Shown here: piece by piece, positions 1 to 7,000 of the stretch
Numbering within the stretch: position 1 is the first letter of the stretch
Layout of the letters: every line of letters starts with the position of its first letter
NCBI GenBank assembly: GCA_041441465.1
Contig: JASDSY010000040.1
Coordinates: forward strand, 124,001 to 188,000
DNA: 64,000 nucleotides
Source of the DNA: JASDSY01 sp041441465
GTDB taxonomy: Bacteria; Muiribacteriota; UBA9980
Direction of reading: 5' to 3'
The notes under the pieces: model-generated
The model's database searches: none
What the model saw: only the letters and a program-made list of their open reading frames with translations
What the model was told of the DNA's origin: nothing
Made by a program: the position numbers and the translations under genes

Positions 1-611
1 CATATGCTACGCTTGATGATATGATGGTTTTGGCTGAAAATTATGTTTCTTATATAGTCGGCCGTGTCGTTGAAAACTGCCGTCCATTTCTTGAAATTCT
101 TGAACGTGATATTACAAAGCTTGAAAATATTAAGGCGCCGTTTTATAGATTATCGTATGACGAAGCTTATGAATTACTTAAGAGTAAAGGCATTAATTTC
201 GAATACGGCAATGATCTTGGCGCGCCGGATGAAACTGCAATATCTGAATGTTACGATAAGCCGGTTTTCATTCACAGGTATCCGAAAACAGTTAAGCCGT
301 TTTATATGAAACCGGATCCTGAAAAGCCTTCTTGCGTTTTGTGCGCTGATTTGATTGCGCCTGAAGGATACGGCGAAATAATCGGCGGCAGCCAGCGTGA
401 AGATGACATTACGGCTTTGAAAAAGAGGATCGAGGAAGAAAAACTGCCTATGGAAGTTTTTGACTGGTACCTTGACCTCAGAAAATATGGATCAGTGCCT
501 CATTCAGGTTTTGGACTTGGCATTGAAAGAACGCTTTCCTGGATCTGCAAGACTCCGCATGTTCGCGAATGCATTCCATTCCCGAGATTGATGGAAAGAA
601 TTTACCCTTAA
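1..611 (+). CDS. asnS: Asparaginyl-tRNA synthetase, C-terminal part (5' end outside window)
   Basis: The reading frame is open from the first bases of the window, so this is the 3' part of a gene that begins upstream. The protein is the catalytic end of a class II aminoacyl-tRNA synthetase, which charges tRNA-Asn with asparagine in the cytoplasm. The class II motif 3 region GFGLGIERTLSWICKTPHVR lies near the end, followed by the IPFPR ending typical of the Asx-tRNA synthetases. The GGSQRE segment and the HVRECIPFPR ending favour AsnRS over AspRS. About 200 residues are visible, so roughly the last half of the catalytic domain is present, while the N-terminal OB-fold anticodon-binding domain is not. 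The gene ends in TAA and is followed at once by a GC-rich hairpin terminator, so it is probably the last gene of its transcript. Confidence 0.93.
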   Translation, partial: YATLDDMMVLAENYVSYIVGRVVENCRPFLEILERDITKLENIKAPFYRLSYDEAYELLKSKGINFEYGNDLGAPDETAISECYDKPVFIHRYPKTVKPFYMKPDPEKPSCVLCADLIAPEGYGEIIGGSQREDDITALKKRIEEEKLPMEVFDWYLDLRKYGSVPHSGFGLGIERTLSWICKTPHVRECIPFPRLMERIYP

Positions 612-641
612 GCCGTAATAAAATCAGGATTAATATAAAAT

Positions 642-680
642 GCCGCGCTGTGCATTTAACGGCGCGGCGCATAATTTTTC
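642..680 (+). terminator. Rho-independent terminator after asnS
   Basis: A 10-bp stem (GCCGCGCTGT pairing with ACGGCGCGGC, one G-U pair) at 642-668 closes a 7-nt loop. It is followed by a short T-run at 675-679. It sits about 30 bases after the asnS stop. Confidence 0.8.
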
Positions 681-697
681 TATGGAGGGAGAATAAA

Positions 698-1021
698 ATG
701 AAAATTGACTTCAATAAGATATTTCAAATATTGGTATTGGTAGCTTTGTTTTATGTGATATTAATACTTAATTCGATGTATTGCGCTAAGCCTCTCAGCG
801 CGCAGACCGGCGGCAGCAATGTCGTGCCTGATACAGCCGCTTTTCCCATTAAAATAGCGAATATCGATCAGTTAAGCTCAAAAGATGTCGCGGCTTTTCC
901 GGTTAATAAGGAAAATCAGTTCGTTATAGTCGATACTCAGAACAGAAGCATTATGTTTTATGAAATAATATGGAATGGCCCTACCGCTTCTATTCAGGTA
1001 AAAACACATACAAGTTTTTAA
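698..1021 (+). CDS. Small exported or membrane-anchored protein of unknown function
   Basis: The start is ATG 698, 7 bases after GGAGG (686-690). A longer in-frame extension back to 569 runs through the asnS terminator and is unlikely to be coding. The 107-residue product has a hydrophobic N-terminal segment (about residues 8-26, FQILVLVALFYVILILNSMY). It is followed by a polar region that could be cleaved after an A-Q-T-like site or stay anchored. The C-terminal half (FVIVDTQNRSIMFYEI) looks like a beta-strand pair. I recognise no family. It lies 23 bases before the propeller gene on the same strand with no terminator between, so the two are probably co-transcribed. Confidence 0.72.
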   Translation: MKIDFNKIFQILVLVALFYVILILNSMYCAKPLSAQTGGSNVVPDTAAFPIKIANIDQLSSKDVAAFPVNKENQFVIVDTQNRSIMFYEIIWNGPTASIQVKTHTSF

Positions 1022-1044
1022 TAAAATAAAGTGATTTTGAAATA

Positions 1045-2100
1045 ATGATAAAATTTAATTTAAACTTAAAAAGTTTAATAATGAAAACAACGCCAGTTAT
1101 ATTACATTACGCAGTAATAATTGCAGCGTTCATAATTTTAATCGATGCCGGCGCTTATTCTTTCGCTGCCGCTGACATTAATAATTTTAAATTTGAAGTC
1201 TATACTCAGGATAACGGACTGCCTGCTGATTTTGTCACCTCCATCGAAAGATCCGACGAGTCCGATTCAGTATATATAGGTACATGGGGCGGGCTTGTAA
1301 AATTTGACGGCAGCATTATTTCTAATATTACCAAAACTGGACGTGCCGAAGGGATAATACCTAAAAATATAACGTGCCTTCATATGGATAAAACTGGAGT
1401 TTTGTGGGTCGGCACTATTTTTTATGAAAACGCCGGCCTTTACCGCTACCAAAACGGCATTTTCGTCAGATATTCAACTCTGGACGGGCTGCCGACGAAT
1501 AACATCAGCGCGATTACATCGTCCGCTAACGGCACGATATATATAGGCACATGGGGCGGCGGGCTGGTTTCTTTTGACGGCAATAAGTTCAGCGTAAAAA
1601 ATAAGTCCAACGGCCTTTCCGATAATTACATAAGCACTCTTGAATATAACGGCCAGACAGATGCATTATGGGTCGGCACTAAATTTAACGGCGCGAATTT
1701 AATAAAAAAAGACGGCTCTATCGAGGTATATGACGATCACACTTCGTCGCTGGTGAATAACAATGTTCATAAGATAGCTATTGACGAGTCGCAAAATATC
1801 GCATGGTTTGGAACTTCCGGCGGAATATCCAAATTCAACGGCGCCGCATGGCAAAATATTATTACCGGGCCGCAAAGCATAAGCAATAATTTCGTTAAAT
1901 CCATGTTTATAAATAATTCGACGGTTTATATCGTTACTAATGACGGTTTTTCAATATTTGCAAATGAACGTTGGGAAAATTACGGCTTTTCGGAAAAAAA
2001 TAATTTTTTCGAGTCGCAAATAAATTCCATATATAGTTTAAATGATACAATTTACCTAGCTACTGACAGGGGGTTATATAAAATTGGCAGAAGAAATTAG
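1045..2100 (+). CDS. Exported beta-propeller protein with two-component-regulator-type propeller repeats
   Basis: The 351-residue protein has an N-terminal hydrophobic signal segment (about residues 18-45, ending near SFAAAD). It then has about six repeats of the type seen in the sensor part of hybrid two-component systems. Each repeat carries elements such as DNGLPADFVTSI, VYIGTWGGLVKFDG, LWVGT and DGLPTNNISAI. Those repeats form seven-bladed propellers that usually sense extracellular ligands. Here no transmembrane segment, kinase or DNA-binding domain follows, so the propeller stands alone, probably in the periplasm. The start at 1045 has only a weak Shine-Dalgarno sequence; ATG 1081 is an alternative that gives a cleaner signal peptide. 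The 3' end overlaps the next gene by 17 bases, so translational coupling is likely. Function beyond ligand or carbohydrate sensing is not inferable. Confidence 0.85.
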   Translation: MIKFNLNLKSLIMKTTPVILHYAVIIAAFIILIDAGAYSFAAADINNFKFEVYTQDNGLPADFVTSIERSDESDSVYIGTWGGLVKFDGSIISNITKTGRAEGIIPKNITCLHMDKTGVLWVGTIFYENAGLYRYQNGIFVRYSTLDGLPTNNISAITSSANGTIYIGTWGGGLVSFDGNKFSVKNKSNGLSDNYISTLEYNGQTDALWVGTKFNGANLIKKDGSIEVYDDHTSSLVNNNVHKIAIDESQNIAWFGTSGGISKFNGAAWQNIITGPQSISNNFVKSMFINNSTVYIVTNDGFSIFANERWENYGFSEKNNFFESQINSIYSLNDTIYLATDRGLYKIGRRN

Positions 2101-2638
2101 AAATATTGCCCGGTCGGGCAATGTAATGAAAAAAAACAAGGAAACGCTTGGTGTCGTTATAATAACGCAGATGCATAAAATTATGGGCGATGTGCATTTA
2201 ATTGAAAATACTCGCCTGTCGGATATGCTGAATGTCGATACAAGCAAGAAAGATTTTATTCCTGTAACTAATGCCCGCGTTTATTCAGTAAATGATGAAA
2301 AACCTTTATATACTAAAGATTTTCTCCTGGTTAACCGCCAGTATATCCTGACGGTTTTCGTCGAAGAAAGCTCGTTAAAGCAGGTTAAAGAAATTGTAAA
2401 ATCAGGCCATGTTTTGCTTACTAAAAAACAATATGATGACGCTATTATTGAGGCTAAGCGTGCAATTTCAATAAACAGCAGCGATCCTGAAGCGCATTTT
2501 TTGCTGGGCGTAGCCTATGCCAAAAAGAATATGCTCTCTGAAGCGTATGAAGAATTTAAGCTGTCGTCGGCGTTCGCGCCTAAAAACTCGGAAATAGAAA
2601 ATATGGCGCTTGAAATGATGTCGAGAATTAAACTTTAA
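2084..2638 (+). CDS. TPR-containing protein of unknown function, TTG start
   Basis: Translation probably starts at TTG 2084, inside the end of the propeller gene. A strong AGGGGG (2068-2073) lies about 10 bases upstream, whereas the internal ATG at 2126 has no Shine-Dalgarno sequence. The 184-residue product has no signal peptide and is likely cytoplasmic. Residues 15-105 form an unrecognised domain containing TRLSDMLNVD, FIPVTNARVYSV and FLLVNRQYI. Residues 107-180 form two tetratricopeptide repeats (LLTKKQYDDAIIEAKRAISI, then AHFLLGVAYAKKNMLSEAYE), a fold that mediates protein contacts. Overlap with the upstream gene suggests translational coupling and a shared process. A long palindrome and a terminator follow. 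Confidence 0.82.
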   Translation: MAEEIRNIARSGNVMKKNKETLGVVIITQMHKIMGDVHLIENTRLSDMLNVDTSKKDFIPVTNARVYSVNDEKPLYTKDFLLVNRQYILTVFVEESSLKQVKEIVKSGHVLLTKKQYDDAIIEAKRAISINSSDPEAHFLLGVAYAKKNMLSEAYEEFKLSSAFAPKNSEIENMALEMMSRIKL

Positions 2639-2683
2639 TAAATGCTAATATACTTAACTCCTTTGTGAATCAGGCGGATGGCG

Positions 2684-2720
2684 TACATAATCTTAAACTT
2701 ATTAAGTTTAAGATTATGTA
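2684..2720. repeat. Perfect 17-bp palindrome with 3-nt loop
   Basis: TACATAATCTTAAACTT (2684-2700) is followed by ATT and then by its exact reverse complement (2704-2720). The stem is AT-rich and is not directly followed by a T-run on the plus strand. It could be an extra terminator or processing hairpin, or a protein-binding site. It lies between the TPR gene and a separate GC-rich terminator. Confidence 0.7.
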
Positions 2721-2770
2721 ATATCACAAAAAAAGAATAAACCTGAAAGCGTATATAAAAAAGATTGACG

Positions 2771-2814
2771 CGGGGGCATTCAAACGGAATTTATCTGTTT
2801 GGCCCCCGTTTTTT
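2771..2814 (+). terminator. Rho-independent terminator ending the 698-2638 unit
   Basis: CGGGGGC (2771-2777) pairs with GCCCCCG (2802-2808). After a small ATT bulge an upper stem forms from CAAAC with GTTTG. The hairpin runs straight into six T residues (2809-2814). Confidence 0.88.
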
Positions 2815-2858
2815 ATGCGATGATTTAATTTTAAAATAATCATTTTTTCAGTGAATTG

Positions 2859-2887
2859 TTGTATTTTTTGATTTTATTTGATAAAAT
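2859..2887 (+). promoter_or_regulatory. Weak sigma-70-type promoter before the OmpH-like gene
   Basis: TTGTAT (2859-2864) and TAAAAT (2882-2887) are separated by 17 bases, downstream of a terminator and 64 bases before the TTG start. The match to consensus is only moderate. Confidence 0.4.
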
Positions 2888-2951
2888 CTATATAGGCATT
2901 ATTTTTTATGAAATTATGTCATTTAATTTTTTTATGAAAGGGGAAATTTAT

Positions 2952-4052
2952 TTGAACCTTAATTTAAATAGAAAGCTGATATTTTTATTTGTTTTGATAA
3001 TATCATTTACATCTATAGAATATGTTCATTCCAAGAAAGCCTCGGCTCAGTATTCCGTTGAGCAGGAATCCGCTTTTATCGGGGCAGTCGATCTTTCTTT
3101 GGTATATCAGTTTCATCCGCTTATGCAATATTATGACCCGAATCTTAAATTATTCATAAGGCCTTTTAAGGTAAATGGCAGCGACCAGCTGAATATAGCC
3201 ATTAATGAACGCGGCCTCGAGTTTAAAACGGCCGAAGAAAAATATATGCCCGAGATAAAAAAAACAGGCCTTGAAATTTCAAATATCCAGGCACAGATAA
3301 AGGAAATCGAAAATAAAAGGGACAACGAAGTTTCACAGTTGAACGAAAAATATAAGGCTTTGATAAATGATTCTGGAACCGCAGCCGAAAAATCCAAAAA
3401 GCAGTCCGAAAGAATGGAGAAGATAACGGCAATACAGCAAAAATATACCGCTTCGATTGATTCGTTAAATGCGAAACAAAAACCGCTTCAGGATAATTGC
3501 AATAAGCTTATCGCCAATATAAAAAGCGTTTATTATTTGAATTCTTCCGAAAGCCGCGAACTTATAAGAAAAATTAATCAGGAAGTCGTTGAATCGATAA
3601 AGTATGTAGCCGGCAAGCAGGGAGTTAAAGCCGTAATAAACATAAGCAATAAGGCATATTATAACGCTAAATTGATAGAGAAAAATTTTATGGACGGATA
3701 TGGTATGAATTCAAATTCAGGCACGGCATCGAATGATTTCAATAATATAGTGCCAAGGCCTGATTATGCAAAATTACTTACGCTTTATGAGCCGTTGAAA
3801 GAAAATAATAATGAAATCCATGGCATAAATATTTCCAGGACAGATAAAGAAGTTAAGCTTAAACAATTAAAATCTGCATGGAATGAAACAAACAGAAATT
3901 TTGAGGGGCTTTTTATAGATGATGCCTTGCTTTATGGCGGCATCGATATTACATCTTCGGTTATTTCATATATTTACCTTAAGCACGGCGTGCCTAAAGA
4001 TACCGCTCTTGTCATTGAAGAAATTTTTAATGACGGCGGGCATTTGAAATAA
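2952..4052 (+). CDS. OmpH/Skp-like periplasmic coiled-coil protein, TTG start
   Basis: I place the start at TTG 2952, preceded by GAAAGGGG (2936-2943). From there the protein begins with a clean signal peptide (a basic start, then about 15 hydrophobic residues, ending near KKASAQ). The more upstream in-frame ATG codons give no better signal. The mature part has the OmpH pattern. GAVDLSLVYQFHP corresponds to the first strand. A long Lys/Glu-rich coiled coil covers about residues 95-210 (for example NIQAQIKEIENKRDNEV). VAGKQGVKAVINISNKAYYN corresponds to the closing strands, and a later DDALLYGGIDIT matches the usual C-terminal Ly-xx-DiT motif. Skp/OmpH proteins are trimeric chaperones for outer-membrane proteins. 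At about 366 residues this one is roughly twice the usual size, with an insertion around residues 235-320. It lies 16 bases before the 1819-residue secreted protein, so it may chaperone or export that protein (inference). Confidence 0.75.
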   Translation: MNLNLNRKLIFLFVLIISFTSIEYVHSKKASAQYSVEQESAFIGAVDLSLVYQFHPLMQYYDPNLKLFIRPFKVNGSDQLNIAINERGLEFKTAEEKYMPEIKKTGLEISNIQAQIKEIENKRDNEVSQLNEKYKALINDSGTAAEKSKKQSERMEKITAIQQKYTASIDSLNAKQKPLQDNCNKLIANIKSVYYLNSSESRELIRKINQEVVESIKYVAGKQGVKAVINISNKAYYNAKLIEKNFMDGYGMNSNSGTASNDFNNIVPRPDYAKLLTLYEPLKENNNEIHGINISRTDKEVKLKQLKSAWNETNRNFEGLFIDDALLYGGIDITSSVISYIYLKHGVPKDTALVIEEIFNDGGHLK

Positions 4053-4068
4053 GAAAGGGGGAATTTGC

Positions 4069-7000
4069 ATGAATGGTGATTTTAATTTATCATTATCGGC
4101 TAAGTTCAAAAATTATTATTATATTTATGTTATTATATTTACGTTTTTATTGTTTAGTTCATTTTATATCCAGCCTGCTGCCGCGGAGGATTCAGATTCC
4201 ATTTATAGCAGAAACGGCGAAGTTTATGTTATGGTCGGCGACAGCGAAAGCATGTACCGCGGAGTTTATGCCTGCCAGTATATAAAGGACGGCAAACGTG
4301 AGGTGTATCCTGAGGGTCGTAAGCTTTTTGGCGGAGATACCAAATATTATTACTCTATCTCGGTTGATCAATTCCGTAACCTTTACGTCCTTTCAGCGAA
4401 TTGTGAAACGAAATTAAGGCTTCCTTCGGCGAATGAGTATTTTCCGATCGATCCTCCTACCGGCGAAGGAATTGTCGGGATCGGCGCCGATAATGAAGGT
4501 AAATTATATTACGATGTGTTAAATTACGTATATGGCCAGACATGCACTATTCACGGTGAAATGAATTTTGATTTTCCGCAAACTATGGGGTCAAGGCTTA
4601 AATTGCCATATACGACTAATGTTCCGATGTTCTGGGGAACAGAGAGCGATGTTAATTCGGCTGATAAAATTGTCGGACCGGCCGATGCTCCGCCGCAGCT
4701 TGACGAATATATAAAAAAATACGATAAGCCTACGCAGGAAGGCGTTCCGGTTGGAAGAGCGCCTGAATCCAATAAAAAGGTTAAATTGACATTTCCGTCA
4801 GGCGAAATAATGGAAGATGTTATTCCTGGAAGCCCTATTAATTCTAAGTGGGGGATGACGCACTGGGGGACTTATGCGGGGTCGGAACTCGGCTGCTGCG
4901 GAATTCCGTATATCGGCATCGGATATTTTCCGTCGCTTGACGCAAACCAGATCAGAAGGATAGGAAGCAAGAAGGCCGGGGGCGTTACTGCCGACTCGGC
5001 ATGCTGGTACATGGGATATTATCCGAAATGGTATTATCACGGCAACAGCCATAATCACAGCTGGGGTAAAAAAGTCGGTACTAATGTTCAGGCGCGCGCA
5101 AACTGGCAGCGCCGTTTTGATTTTGGCATTCAGCCTATCAAACTCTGGATTACCGAGTGGGTTGAAGATATACCTGACGGCGTAGTCGGAGTGCCTAAGG
5201 ACCAGAGCCTTGAAAAGACTGAAATAGACCTTGAGACGGCATTTAATACTACCAATATAAAATACAAAAGCGATTACGCAAGCGCCTGCGGCGAACCGCA
5301 TGCCGATACAAAAGGCGGCGTAGACACCGTTATTGAAACTAAGGCAAAATTGAGCCTCGCGACTACCGGTTCAGGTAATCGTTATACTTTTGCGTCATTA
5401 CCGTCGCCTAAAGTAAAAAAGGCCGGAATTGATTTTTTGAAAAATGGCGGTAAAATAGAATATGGTGTTCCACAAAAAACTTCCGGAGATTATAAATACA
5501 GCGATCAAGACGGAAAACTTCCGGTGCTTACGACTAAAACTTGCGGTATAGGCGTTGCCACTAAAAATAAAGACGAGGATTGGGTATATGCGGCCCCTGA
5601 AAAAGTCGGGGATTGGGATGTAATAGATTTTTGCGTTGCCGATCAGTGGGACGGCAAGGGCGGCGTAGTTTATATGCTGCTGCAGCGCGGAGAAAGCAAG
5701 AAAATAACATGGCAGAAATATGACGGCTATAATAAGGCGCCTAAAAAACTCGGCATTGAATCAGGTGAAAAGGATGTCAGAAAGGACATTATCGCAATCG
5801 CTCCAGACGGCGCCGGCGGAGTTTATTACCTGACAAACGCCCGCCCTATTTATACTGATAACACGAAAAAAGCCGTAGGATACTATGATCCTATCGACTG
5901 GAAAAAAGAGATTAAAGCACCTGCCAAACTTGTTCCAATATGGAGCGATGAAAATAAAAGGAATTATTACGAATGGGTTGCGCATTATAAAGTTCGCGCG
6001 GCCACTGAAGTATATTATGTAAGTTATTACGATAACGATAAGATTAAAGAAGGCGCCGAGCAGAAGTTAAGCGATGTTACAGTCGGGTTCGAAGAGGTGA
6101 AAGTCCTTGAAATGTACGACGATCCTGACGGCAAGACGCTTATAAGCCGCGGTCCTGAAGAAATTATAGGAAAAGAGGTTGAATTTACAAGGCTGGATAT
6201 AGCCACAATCAATCTCGCGGGGCCGCCTGTCGGCAATAAGGAAAAATCATGCTGCGACATAGGTCCTGACCCTGATAAATTGCCGCCGGCTTATGTTACC
6301 GGCGCGACTAATGCCACTATTCATAATTTAAAAGACGGCAAAATGACTGAAAAAGTTATAGACGCCAAATTTGTCGATCAAATCGAAGAAGATAAGACTT
6401 ATTCGGCGGCCGCTGAAAATCCGCCTGAATTTGTCGGCGATTTTGTGAATATAAATAAAAATTCAGGTATGGAACTCGAGAAATCAGCGAAAGATTCGAA
6501 TAAAAATGGCATTATAGGCGGCTTTTTATATTCTATTCTTCCGCAGACAGTTCATTATTATTGGAAAATCGAAATGCTTGAGCCGATGCGTAAGTCGATA
6601 AAACCGTCATTTCCTAGTAAATCCGCAACCGCTCCGGCTAACTGGCCGCCGGATGACAGGAAGGCTGTCGTTGATGCGCCTTCTATAAACTGGAATGAAT
6701 GGTACGTATCAGCTCCTAACGGCAGCGAAGCTAAACCTAATTTTGAATTCGTACCGACCGAACCCGGCGTTTATAAATTAAGTATGATTGCTTCTTATAA
6801 ACGTTATCTTTATGAAAAGATGGATTATCCGTCATATATCTCTGAAAGGGACAACTATAAGTCAGATAAAAATGAGTTTTTATTTTTTGATGACGGCGCC
6901 GGCGGCGGTACTGCCAATAACGGTGTGCGGGACGGGATGGAGGATTATCTTGTCGAAAGATATATTGTTGTAACGGCAAAAAAAGCCGAACCGGCCGATG

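Noticed and set aside
569..697. N-terminal extension of the small protein gene back to 569
   Set aside because: The extension overlaps asnS and its terminator; the ATG at 698 has the Shine-Dalgarno sequence.
1045..2100. Truncated hybrid two-component regulator
   Set aside because: The propeller gene ends cleanly with overlap into the next gene, and no kinase or DNA-binding remnant follows in any frame, so it is a stand-alone propeller protein rather than a broken one.
4551..5301. Long antisense frames within the giant gene (and many others in real genes)
   Set aside because: They follow from the codon use of the sense gene, lack ribosome sites and show no family pattern.
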